A stretch of 6,801 nt of DNA from DAOTXL01 sp034434895 (GCA_034434895.1 DAOTYI010000125.1:1-6801), one strand, 5' to 3'; numbered from the stretch's first letter, positions 1-6,297 are shown. Translations and numbers: made by a program. The notes: generated from the letters alone by a model not told the origin.

Positions 1-1193
1 CCAGCGTTCTGGCCCACCTGCCGGCCGACTATCCGCCCGAACCCTCCCGCGCCGCCATCGAGGAGATGATCCGCCTGGGGTTGCTGGTGCCGGCCGGGGC
101 TCAACCGCACCTGCCACCCGAAACCCCCACCACCCTCAACGCCTGGCTGCATGTCACCAATGCCTGCAATCTGGATTGCGCTTACTGCTATGTCGCCCGG
201 TCGGGCGAGGCCATGACCCCGGAGGTGGGCCGCCGGGCGGTGGACATTGTGCTGCGCGTTGCCGTCCGCCATGGCTTTACGGCCCTGCGCCTCAAATATG
301 CCGGCGGCGAGCCGAGCCTCAACTTCCCGCTTGTTGCCGAGCTACATCGCTACGCCCGTGCTCAGGCCGGGCAGTTGGGTTTGGAACTGGAAGGCGTGCT
401 CCTTTCCAACGGCGTGGACCTGGGCGACCGGCTGCTGGCTACCCTGCTGGCCCAAAACATCGGCCTGGCCGTCTCGCTGGACGGGCTGGACGGGAGCCAC
501 GACGCCCAGCGCCCCCGTGCCGACGGAAGCGGCACGGCGCGCCCGGTGCAACGTACCCTGGAGCGCGCTCAGGCATTGGGCCTGTGCCCGGATGTCACGG
601 TGACCGTCACCGACCGCAATCTGGACAGCCTGGCCGAGACCGTCGCCTGGCTGCTGGAGCACGACCTGCCCTTTGCCCTCAACTTCTATCGTGAGCACGG
701 GCGCAGCGCCGGACGACGCGACCTGGCCCTGCGGGACGGGCGGCTGATCGAGGGGGTGCGCCGTGCCTTTGCCGTGATCGAAGCCAATCCGCCACGCTAC
801 AGCCTGCTCAACTGCCTGCTCGACCGGGTGCAGATGGCCGCGCCCCACCATTACCCCTGCGCTGCCGCCCACAACTACCTGGTGGTGGACCATCGGGGTC
901 GCGTTGCCCAGTGCCAGATGGCGCTGAATCACCCTGTCAGCACCCTCTGGGCCGAGGATCCACTGGCCGATATACAAAACGCCCCTGACGGTATCCCCGG
1001 CCTGTCGGTGGAGGAAAAGGAAGGTTGCGCCGGGTGCGAGTGGCGCTACTGGTGCGCCGGCGGCTGTCCGCTCCAGGCTTATCGGGCTACCGGCCGTTAC
1101 GATACCCGCTCGCCGTTGTGCGCCGTCTACCGCGCCCTCATGCCCGACCTGCTCCGGCTGGAGGGATTGCGCCTGCTCCAGTCAGGCAGGTAG
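1..1193 (+). CDS. Radical SAM/SPASM domain protein, 5' end cut by the window (probable peptide/protein maturase)
   Basis: This is an S-adenosylmethionine radical enzyme with auxiliary iron-sulfur clusters, likely cytosolic, of the type that modifies ribosomal peptides or activates proteins. Codons start at position 3, and 396 residues lie in the window. Counting the first in-window ATG (66) as residue 1, the radical SAM cluster motif CNLDCAYC (CX3CX2C) is at 34-41. The SPASM pattern follows: CX12GX4C at 265-283, CX2CX5CX3C at 321-334 and a last Cys at 352 in SPLCAVY. This matches the SPASM consensus, so two auxiliary 4Fe-4S clusters are expected. The ATG at 66 is unlikely to be the start. The frame stays open to the window edge, encodes plausible protein (ADYPPEPSRAAIEEMIRLG), and has no well-spaced Shine-Dalgarno there. 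The upstream residues resemble the end of the small N-terminal recognition domain common in SPASM maturases. The substrate is unknown and no precursor peptide is visible. Confidence 0.9.
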   Translation, partial: SVLAHLPADYPPEPSRAAIEEMIRLGLLVPAGAQPHLPPETPTTLNAWLHVTNACNLDCAYCYVARSGEAMTPEVGRRAVDIVLRVAVRHGFTALRLKYAGGEPSLNFPLVAELHRYARAQAGQLGLELEGVLLSNGVDLGDRLLATLLAQNIGLAVSLDGLDGSHDAQRPRADGSGTARPVQRTLERAQALGLCPDVTVTVTDRNLDSLAETVAWLLEHDLPFALNFYREHGRSAGRRDLALRDGRLIEGVRRAFAVIEANPPRYSLLNCLLDRVQMAAPHHYPCAAAHNYLVVDHRGRVAQCQMALNHPVSTLWAEDPLADIQNAPDGIPGLSVEEKEGCAGCEWRYWCAGGCPLQAYRATGRYDTRSPLCAVYRALMPDLLRLEGLRLLQSGR

Positions 1194-1229
1194 AACAGCT
1201 GAACACCGCCTGATCCGCAAAAATCTGTC

Positions 1230-1255
1230 CCATCCATGCCCAATGGGGTGGATGG
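1230..1255. repeat. Inverted repeat, 7-bp arms
   Basis: CCATCCA (1230-1236) pairs with TGGATGG (1249-1255). The 12-nt loop contains CCC and GGG, which can extend the pairing imperfectly. It is the first hairpin after the radical SAM gene but has no following T-run, so a terminator role is only possible. Confidence 0.6.
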
Positions 1256-1305
1256 CCATACGCATCAAGTGAAGCGACCAGGTCGCACCTCAGGGGCCTG
1301 CGGCC

Positions 1306-1329
1306 AGGCATCCACCTGCGTGGATGCCT
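1306..1329. repeat. Perfect hairpin, 10-bp arms, 4-nt loop
   Basis: AGGCATCCAC (1306-1315) and GTGGATGCCT (1320-1329) are exact reverse complements around the loop CTGC. The core word GTGGATGCC recurs at 1428-1436, and a near copy, GTGGATGGC, is at 1248-1256. Confidence 0.75.
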
Positions 1330-1331
1330 CC

Positions 1332-1347
1332 GTCCGCGCAGGCGGAC
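1332..1347. repeat. Perfect hairpin, 6-bp arms, 4-nt loop
   Basis: GTCCGC (1332-1337) pairs with GCGGAC (1342-1347) around the loop GCAG. It is separated by two bases from the hairpins on either side. Confidence 0.65.
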
Positions 1348-1349
1348 AG

Positions 1350-1384
1350 CCGGGTAGCCGAAGGCATTGCCTTCGGCTACCCGG
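1350..1384. repeat. 35-nt perfect palindromic hairpin, 16-bp arms
   Basis: The left arm 1350-1365 begins CCGGGTAGCC and the right arm 1369-1384 ends GGCTACCCGG. They are exact reverse complements around a 3-nt loop, ATT. This is the strongest inverted repeat in the window. It lacks a T-run on both strands, which argues against a standard Rho-independent terminator. Its position between convergent genes fits a repetitive extragenic palindrome, but copy number elsewhere cannot be judged here. Confidence 0.85.
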
Positions 1385-1385
1385 T

Positions 1386-1400
1386 GCGATTTCCAATCGC
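1386..1400. repeat. Perfect hairpin, 6-bp arms, 3-nt loop
   Basis: GCGATT (1386-1391) pairs with AATCGC (1395-1400) around TCC. The stem can be lengthened by CGG (1382-1384) with CCG (1401-1403) across a bulged T. That pairing would compete with the end of the 35-nt palindrome, so two alternative folds are possible. Confidence 0.6.
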
Positions 1401-1510
1401 CCGCGCCTTGACTTGATGCCAAGAGGGGTGGATGCCAGGATGGAGTGAGAGCGACGGGGTTCTCCGACAGGCTGCCAGGGGGTGCAAACCAGGACTTTTC
1501 CAGCAGCTTT

Positions 1511-2305
1511 CTAGATGTACAGATCCCGGCGGGCGTAGGTCAGGTATGCGCCCGCCATGCCGACCAATACGATCGCGGCCGACAGGCAGACGAATGTCAT
1601 GTCAAGCCTCGATTCGTGCAACAACCTGGCAGCCTCGAAATATCGAAAGGGCGAAAAGTATTTGAGGAACTCCAGCTTTTTGTGCATCCCGGAGATAATG
1701 GACAGGAAATAGCTTCCCAGCAACAGGGCGATGGCCACCGAACCGGCCAGTTTGTACCGTTTCATGGCGCAGCCCAGAAAAAGGCCGAGGGCCAGAAAGA
1801 TCATCTGGATGATCAATAAGGCCAGCGTGCCCAGGTTCAGAAAACGATAGAATCCGCTGTCCGGCTGATAGGACCGGGCACTGACGAGCGTCACCCCCCA
1901 GGTAATGAGCAGCAGGCCCAGGCAATGGACCAACGCTGCCAGCGCCTTGGCCGTGATCAATTTGCTGCGCGCCACCGGCAGAGTCAGAGCAAACTCGACC
2001 GTCTTGTCACGCTCCTCTTTGGAGATGATCTCGCTGCCCCACATGGCCGCTGCCACGGACAGGATGAGCGCAAAATAGGTGAACATGACCCCGTAAAAGC
2101 CGTTCAGCGTGGTCAGATTGAAGGCACGCAGGTTAAAGGCATCCATCCAGACCTTGGGCATACTATCCAGAACAGCCAGCATTTCGGGGTTGTTGGCATA
2201 AGCAGAAAATTTGGAAAACCCGATGACGGTGAACAGGACAACAATCGTCCCCCAGATGAGCAGCGATCGAAGGTTTGCTTGGACCTCTCGCTTGAAAATG
2301 TTCAC
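1511..2305 (-). CDS. ABC-2 type transporter permease, second of two paralogues
   Basis: This is an integral membrane subunit of an ABC exporter, expected to pair with the other permease and the ATPase encoded upstream. The protein has 264 residues with six hydrophobic segments at about 16-33, 73-90, 119-141, 157-178, 185-206 and 237-257. A cytosolic stretch between segments 2 and 3, EERDKTVEFALTLPVARSK (97-115), is the typical ABC-2 region that contacts the ATPase. The start is GTG (2305-2303), chosen because GAGGAGGGG lies 5 nt upstream. That ribosome site overlaps the stop codon of the preceding permease gene, so translation is probably coupled. The protein is clearly related to its neighbour: both have NIFK near the N terminus, EER and PVAR in the loop, and Y..RRD near the C terminus. 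The substrate cannot be read from the sequence. It is the last gene of the operon. Confidence 0.9.
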   Translation of the reverse strand: MNIFKREVQANLRSLLIWGTIVVLFTVIGFSKFSAYANNPEMLAVLDSMPKVWMDAFNLRAFNLTTLNGFYGVMFTYFALILSVAAAMWGSEIISKEERDKTVEFALTLPVARSKLITAKALAALVHCLGLLLITWGVTLVSARSYQPDSGFYRFLNLGTLALLIIQMIFLALGLFLGCAMKRYKLAGSVAIALLLGSYFLSIISGMHKKLEFLKYFSPFRYFEAARLLHESRLDMTFVCLSAAIVLVGMAGAYLTYARRDLYI

Positions 2306-2310
2306 CGCTT

Positions 2311-2319
2311 CCCCTCCTC
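2311..2319 (-). promoter_or_regulatory. Ribosome binding site deciding a GTG start, overlapping the upstream stop codon
   Basis: On the minus strand the junction reads TGAGGAGGGGAAGCGGTG. The purine-rich GAGGAGGGG shares its first two bases with the TGA stop of the first permease and sits 5 nt before the GTG of the second. This supports the GTG start and suggests translational coupling. Confidence 0.8.
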
Positions 2320-3127
2320 ATGCTACCGCCGGGATGTCGCGGCGGAGGTACAGCCAGTAACTGGCCACGACCGAGATCACAATAGCCGCCACGCTGATCA
2401 TCACCAGCGGCAGATCGTAGGCCCCGTGCTGGACGACATAGTGCGGGTTGAAATGCTTGAACGGGGTGAGCAGTTCAAATTTGCTCTCGCCGAGCATGTC
2501 GCCAAAGGCACTCAGCACATACAGGCCCAACCCCAGTGCCAGGGCATAGGGCGTCACACTGCGCACCCGCCTGACCAGCAAAGAGATCACCAATCCGACG
2601 GTCAGGAAGAACAACTGAAAGACAATCAGGCCCAACAGGAGCAGAACCAGGATATCGGTCTCGAAGGTTTTGTCCCCTTTGAAGGCGGTGAGGCAGCCAA
2701 AGGTGCTGATCCAGACCACAGCCTGGGTGATGGCCATGCTGGTCAGCGCGGCCACCAGCTTGCTGGTCATGATCTGATGCCGTGCCACCGGCCTGGTCAG
2801 CAGAAAATCGGCCGTCCATTCGCGCTCTTCGATGGAGACCAGCCCGACGCCGTAGTTGGCTGCCTGGATGGCCAGCATGATTTGCACATACAGGTAGACG
2901 AAACTGAAATAGCCCAATAGGGTCGAAAGGTCCACGCCACTCAGGCCAAAGGCGTTGAGCAACTCTTTCGGGAACCTGGCCATCATTTTGCTCAAAAGCT
3001 CTGCATCGCGGGCAAAAGAGGGATAGATCGAAAAGTAGAGCAACATGATGGCCACGATGGCCACCGACCAGGTGATCACCGAGCGCAGGTGCATGCCGAA
3101 CTCTTGTTTGAAAATGTTTGTGCTCAT
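2318..3127 (-). CDS. ABC-2 type transporter permease, first of two paralogues
   Basis: This is a membrane-spanning subunit of the same ABC exporter, 269 residues, with six hydrophobic segments at about 17-36, 74-92, 124-146, 158-184, 190-209 and 238-261. The cytosolic loop EEREWTADFLLTRPVARHQ (100-118) matches the ATPase-contacting region of ABC-2 permeases and aligns with the same loop in the next gene. Both permeases share the same length, helix layout and short motifs, so they probably arose by duplication and work as a heterodimer. The ATG start follows AGGAAGGG with 6-nt spacing and lies 12 nt after the stop of the ATPase gene. The second permease follows after another 12-nt gap. The transported compound is unknown; related three-gene exporters include antibiotic- and bacteriocin-resistance systems, but that role is only inference here. 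Confidence 0.9.
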   Translation of the reverse strand: MSTNIFKQEFGMHLRSVITWSVAIVAIMLLYFSIYPSFARDAELLSKMMARFPKELLNAFGLSGVDLSTLLGYFSFVYLYVQIMLAIQAANYGVGLVSIEEREWTADFLLTRPVARHQIMTSKLVAALTSMAITQAVVWISTFGCLTAFKGDKTFETDILVLLLLGLIVFQLFFLTVGLVISLLVRRVRSVTPYALALGLGLYVLSAFGDMLGESKFELLTPFKHFNPHYVVQHGAYDLPLVMISVAAIVISVVASYWLYLRRDIPAVA

Positions 3128-3133
3128 GGCCAG

Positions 3134-3141
3134 CCCTTCCT
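3134..3141 (-). promoter_or_regulatory. Ribosome binding site overlapping the ATPase stop codon
   Basis: On the minus strand the junction reads TAGGAAGGGCTGGCCATG. AGGAAGGG shares its first two bases with the TAG stop of the ATPase gene and lies 6 nt before the permease ATG. It repeats the layout seen at the next junction and points to coupled translation of the exporter subunits. Confidence 0.75.
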
Positions 3142-4012
3142 ACTCGTAGTAGTGCATAAAGATCTCTTCCAGGGTTGGCTCTTCGATCGTCACATCGGAG
3201 ACCGTGATCTCGCCGATCCGGCGCATAACGGCGTTGATGTCGCCCTTGAAGAAAAAGCGGACCACGCCATTGTGATGCTCCAGGCCGGTGACGCCGGGGA
3301 GGTCAAAATAGGCAGGGTCCAGTCGGTCGGCAACCACCCGGACCTTCTTGTAGTTGTTCTGTTGCAGAGTGTGGATGTCGGCGATTTCGATGATGCGGCC
3401 CTCCTTGATGATCCCTACCCGGTTGCACAGGCGCTGCACCTCGCTCAAGATGTGCGACGAGAAAAAGACTGTCACCCCGCGTTGGTTCTCCTGCTGGATG
3501 AGTTGGAAGAATTTGCGCTGCATGAGCGGGTCCAGGCCGGCCGTCGGCTCGTCGAGGAACAGGAGTCTGGGCTGGTGCAGCAGCCCCTGGACGATACCCA
3601 CCTTCTTTTTATTGCCGTAGGACAGGTCCTCGATCCGACGGTGCAGGTCCAGCTCCATCAGCCCGGCCAGTTCGTGCAGACGCCGGGTGCAGTCCCGGTT
3701 GTAAAAACTGGCCGAGTAGCTCAGCAGGTCAATGACCTTCATCCGCTCATAGTAAAAGACATCGGAGGGCAAATAGCCGATCTCCTGCCGGAGCTCCGGC
3801 CCGTACCTGATGGCATCCTTGCCAAAGATGGTGGCAGTGCCACTGGTCGGATAGATCAGCGACAGGAACAGCCGGATCGTGGTGGATTTGCCTGCCCCAT
3901 TCGGCCCGATGAAGCCAAAGATCTCCCCCTCTTCCACCTGGAACGAGACATCCAGGATCCCACGGGCTTTGCCGTAATACTTGGTCAAATGGCTGGCTTC
4001 GATGACACTCAT
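3140..4012 (-). CDS. ABC transporter ATP-binding protein (BcrA/CcmA-like, ABC-2 exporter)
   Basis: This is the cytosolic ATPase that powers the exporter formed with the two permeases encoded downstream. It has 290 residues. The Walker A motif GPNGAGKST is at 36-44, the signature LSYGNKKK at 130-137, Walker B LLFLDEP at 150-156, the D-loop GLD at 159-161 and the switch histidine at 187 in SSH. The signature departs from LSGGQ, and the Q-loop position reads GYLPSD with Ser83 where Gln is common. Such forms occur in ABC-2 exporter ATPases, so activity is still expected. Residues from about 210 onward form the usual C-terminal extension, ending TLEEIFMHYYE. The ATG start follows AGAGG with 7-nt spacing. 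It is the first gene of the operon, with its own promoter about 30 bases upstream, and the three subunits are encoded in close succession. Confidence 0.95.
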   Translation of the reverse strand: MSVIEASHLTKYYGKARGILDVSFQVEEGEIFGFIGPNGAGKSTTIRLFLSLIYPTSGTATIFGKDAIRYGPELRQEIGYLPSDVFYYERMKVIDLLSYSASFYNRDCTRRLHELAGLMELDLHRRIEDLSYGNKKKVGIVQGLLHQPRLLFLDEPTAGLDPLMQRKFFQLIQQENQRGVTVFFSSHILSEVQRLCNRVGIIKEGRIIEIADIHTLQQNNYKKVRVVADRLDPAYFDLPGVTGLEHHNGVVRFFFKGDINAVMRRIGEITVSDVTIEEPTLEEIFMHYYE

Positions 4013-4044
4013 GGCGATACCTCTGCAAAGGTTGAAGCAGGAGC

Positions 4045-4073
4045 AGTATAGCAGGGAAACCGTTTCCGCGCAA
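4045..4073 (-). promoter_or_regulatory. Promoter of the ABC exporter operon
   Basis: Read on the minus strand, TTGCGC (4073-4068) is followed after 17 nt by TATACT (4050-4045), preceded by TGC as in an extended -10. Transcription would start near 4038, about 25 nt before the ATPase ATG. The -10 is a close sigma-70-type match; the -35 matches three of six positions. Confidence 0.6.
4055..4067. promoter_or_regulatory. Candidate operator: palindrome in the exporter promoter spacer
   Basis: GGAAAC (4055-4060) and GTTTCC (4062-4067) are exact reverse complements around one base and lie entirely between the -35 and -10 boxes. A dimeric repressor bound here would block RNA polymerase. No regulator gene is present in the window. 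It could alternatively be the weak end hairpin of the recD2 transcript, though no T-run follows. Confidence 0.45.
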
Positions 4074-4087
4074 ACCGGCCTTCCGCC

Positions 4088-6283
4088 CTATACCCGCAGC
4101 CGGGCGTCCAGGGCTGTGTGCCGTTCTACGACCCGGTTGTTGCGCACGGCTATGGCGATGGCCCGGCGGCTGCCCACCAGCACGACCAGCTCCCTGGCCC
4201 GTGTCACCGCTGTATAGAGCAGGTTGCGTTGCAGCATCAGGTAGTGCTGGGTCAGCACCGGCACGACCACAGCCCGGAACTCGCTGCCCTGGCTCTTATG
4301 GACGCTGATGGCGTAGGCATGGACCAGCTCGTCCAGCTCGGAGAAATCGTACTCGACCTGGCGGTCGTCCAGGCGCACGGTCATCACCTGATCCACCGGG
4401 TCCAGAGCGGTGATGCGCCCGATGTCGCCGTTGAACACCTCTTTGTCATAGTTGTTGGTGATCTGCATCACCCGGTCGCCGAGGCGAAAGAGGTGCGCTC
4501 CCCGCCGGTGCTCCGGCCTGCCCTGGGCCGGCGGGTTGAGCGCCGCCTGCAAACGCCGATTGAGCTCGCCCACACCTGCCACTCCCCGGTGCAGGGGCGA
4601 CAGCACCTGCACATCGGTCAGGGGGTCGAAGCCGAAGCGGCGCGGGATGCGGTTCTGGACCAGGTCCACCACCAGGTCGGCCGCCTGTTCGGCGTCATCG
4701 GTGGGAAAGAGGAAAAAATCGGTCGCTGTCCGGCTGAAGCAGGGCATCTCGCCCCGGTTGATGCGGTGGGCATTGACCACGATCAGGCTGCCCTCCGCCT
4801 GGCGAAAGATCTCCCGCAGATGGACCACCGCCGCTGCCCCTGACTCGATCAGATCACGGAGCACATTGCCCGCCCCGACGCTGGGCAACTGGTCCACATC
4901 GCCCACCAGCAGCAGGTGGCTTTCGGGATGGATCGCCTTCAGCAGATGGTTGGCCAGCAGCAGGTCAAGCATCGAAGCTTCGTCCACGATGACCATATCG
5001 GCCTGCAGGGGGTTCTCCTCGTTGCGCTGGAACTGCCTCCCTGTCTGGGGCCTGAACTCCAGCAGGCGGTGGATCGTTCTGGCTTCGCGGCCGGTGGCCT
5101 CGGCCAGCCGTCTGGCCGCGCGGCCGGTGGGCGCGGCCAGGAGGTAGCGGTACTGGTGGGCCTCCAGCAGGCGGATGATGGTCCGCATCGTCGTGGTTTT
5201 GCCGGTGCCCGGCCCGCCGGTCAGCACGGTGACTTTGTGGGTCAGGGCGGTGCGCACCGCCTGTCGCTGGTCGGCGTTGAGTGCCAGCCCATCCTCGGCC
5301 GCCAGGTGATCCAGGACCCGATCCAGGTCCGCCTGGTGGTAAAAGACCAGGCGGCTTTTCTGCACATTCAGGATCGTTTTGAGGCGGTTGGCGACGCCGA
5401 TCTCGCCATAGTAGAAGGGGGGCAGGTAGATGGCCCGCTCCTCACGCACGGCCTGAGAAGGGGGTCCGACCATCTGGTATTCGACGTGGAGTTGCTGCGC
5501 GGCGGCCAGGGTTTCAATGCCCTGGGCCACCAGATGGGGTGGCACCTCCAGGAGGCGTGTGCTCTCCTGGACCAGTTCCCCTTCCGGGGCGTAGACGTGG
5601 CCATCGTCGGCCATCTGGCTGAGGGTATAGGTGATGCCGGCCTGCACCCGTTGCGGGCTATCGGGGGCCAGGCCCAGTTCGCGGGCGATCTTGTCGGCGG
5701 TCAGGAAGCCGATGCCGTGGATGTCACGGGCCAGGCGGTAGGGATCGTGGCGCACCACATCAATGCTGGCATCGCCATAGGTTTTGTAGATCTTGACGGC
5801 ATGGGCGGTGCTGACGTTGTGGCTTTGCAGAAAGATCATCACCTCTTTGATGGCTTTCTGCTCTGCCCACGCCTTTTGGATGAGCGCCGCCCGGTGTTTG
5901 CCCACCCCTAGCACTTCGCGCAGGCGATGCGGCTCCTCCTCGATGACCCGCAGGGTGTCCAGCTTAAAGTGTCGCACAATGCGCCGGGCCGTGACCGGGC
6001 CGACCCCTTTGATCAGCCCCGAACCCAGGTATTTTTCGATGCCGGCCGCCGTGGCCGGCAGCACGGTGGCGTAGCGTTCCACCTGAAACTGGCGGCCGTA
6101 GCGCGGATGGCTAGTCCACTCGCCGTGCAGCCGCAGGCATTCGCCGGGGCTGATCTCCGGCAGGTGGCCGACGACCGTGACGGTGCAGGCCCGGCCCTCA
6201 GGCGTGAGCTGGGCCACAGTGTAGCCGTTCTCTTCGTTGTAGAACGTAATCCGTTCGACGGTGCCGACCAGAGTTTCGGACAT
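4088..6283 (-). CDS. recD2: RecD2-type ATP-dependent DNA helicase (SF1B)
   Basis: This is a cytosolic 5'-3' DNA helicase of the RecD-like family that acts without RecB and RecC in DNA repair and replication-fork maintenance. It has 731 residues, normal for RecD2. An N-terminal OB-like region (1-75) is followed by helix-hairpin-helix segments near 90-105 (IKGVGPVTARRI), 120-136 (LREVLGVGKHRA) and 188-201 (IHGIGFLTADKIA), which set RecD2 apart from classical RecD. Helicase motifs appear in order: motif I GGPGTGKTT 356-364, motif Ia AAPTGRAARRL 383-393, motif II DEAS 434-437, motif III GDVDQLPSVGAG 461-472, motif V SVHKSQGSEF 660-669 and motif VI YTAVTRARE 690-698. All key residues look intact. 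The ATG is preceded only by a weak purine stretch, but no other start codon exists before the in-frame stop upstream. It has its own promoter, divergent from the glycosyltransferase. The exporter operon follows 75 bases downstream on the same strand, so read-through is possible. Confidence 0.95.
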   Translation of the reverse strand: MSETLVGTVERITFYNEENGYTVAQLTPEGRACTVTVVGHLPEISPGECLRLHGEWTSHPRYGRQFQVERYATVLPATAAGIEKYLGSGLIKGVGPVTARRIVRHFKLDTLRVIEEEPHRLREVLGVGKHRAALIQKAWAEQKAIKEVMIFLQSHNVSTAHAVKIYKTYGDASIDVVRHDPYRLARDIHGIGFLTADKIARELGLAPDSPQRVQAGITYTLSQMADDGHVYAPEGELVQESTRLLEVPPHLVAQGIETLAAAQQLHVEYQMVGPPSQAVREERAIYLPPFYYGEIGVANRLKTILNVQKSRLVFYHQADLDRVLDHLAAEDGLALNADQRQAVRTALTHKVTVLTGGPGTGKTTTMRTIIRLLEAHQYRYLLAAPTGRAARRLAEATGREARTIHRLLEFRPQTGRQFQRNEENPLQADMVIVDEASMLDLLLANHLLKAIHPESHLLLVGDVDQLPSVGAGNVLRDLIESGAAAVVHLREIFRQAEGSLIVVNAHRINRGEMPCFSRTATDFFLFPTDDAEQAADLVVDLVQNRIPRRFGFDPLTDVQVLSPLHRGVAGVGELNRRLQAALNPPAQGRPEHRRGAHLFRLGDRVMQITNNYDKEVFNGDIGRITALDPVDQVMTVRLDDRQVEYDFSELDELVHAYAISVHKSQGSEFRAVVVPVLTQHYLMLQRNLLYTAVTRARELVVLVGSRRAIAIAVRNNRVVERHTALDARLRV

Positions 6284-6297
6284 GGCTTTGTAACCAC

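Larger units (their letters stand above)
1262..1419. repeat. Hairpin cluster enclosed by a 9-bp outer stem
   Basis: GCATCAAGT (1262-1270) is the exact reverse complement of ACTTGATGC (1411-1419). After one G/G mismatch, two more A-T pairs follow on the inside. Between these arms lie six consecutive inverted repeats: 1274-1286, 1295-1305, 1306-1329, 1332-1347, 1350-1384 and 1386-1400. Together they would fold into a multi-branched structure on RNA or single-stranded DNA. It could be a structured RNA, a REP/BIME-like palindromic element, or a remnant of a small non-coding mobile element. The pairing is seen directly; the function is not known. Confidence 0.6.
1194..1510. other. Intergenic gap between convergent genes, rich in inverted repeats
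   Basis: This gap separates the stop of the radical SAM gene from the stop of the last exporter permease. I see no credible gene in it; the open frames crossing it run through palindromes and have no recognisable protein character. Positions 1230-1419 hold a succession of short perfect inverted repeats, listed separately. None is followed by a T-run on either strand, so a classical intrinsic terminator is not evident, although the hairpins could still stop or protect transcripts arriving from both sides. Positions 1194-1229 and 1440-1510 show nothing I can name. Confidence 0.8.

Noticed and set aside
66..68. ATG as the start of the radical SAM protein
   Set aside because: The frame is open to the window edge with protein-like sequence before it, and the nearby GAGGAG directly touches the ATG, which is too close for a ribosome site.
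342..977. Minus-strand open frame inside the radical SAM gene
   Set aside because: The plus-strand protein carries the radical SAM core and the first SPASM cysteines here, so this is a shadow frame.
1350..1384. 35-nt palindrome as a bidirectional intrinsic terminator
   Set aside because: Neither strand has a T-run after the stem. Some termination effect is possible, but the defining feature is missing.
1230..1419. CRISPR array or tRNA gene
   Set aside because: There are no regularly spaced identical repeats, and no cloverleaf with conserved tRNA loops can be drawn; the hairpins differ in sequence and size.
1236..1448. Small plus-strand frame as a precursor peptide for the radical SAM enzyme
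   Set aside because: It runs straight through the hairpin cluster, its sequence mirrors the palindromes, and it lacks a convincing ribosome site and leader/core organisation.
1925..2920. Long plus-strand open frame of 331 codons
   Set aside because: It is antisense to both ABC-2 permeases, which have clear helices, ribosome sites and paralogy. Its product is Gln/His/Asp-rich with no recognisable motif.
3089..4051. Plus-strand open frame of 320 codons
   Set aside because: It is antisense to the ABC ATPase, whose Walker A, signature and Walker B motifs are intact. The translation shows no family features.
4118..4843. Plus-strand open frame of 241 codons
   Set aside because: It lies antisense within recD2. 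Long antisense frames are expected in GC-rich coding sequence.
4916..5911. Plus-strand open frame of 331 codons
   Set aside because: It is antisense to the RecD2 motif region and the helix-hairpin-helix domain, with no supporting ribosome site or motif.
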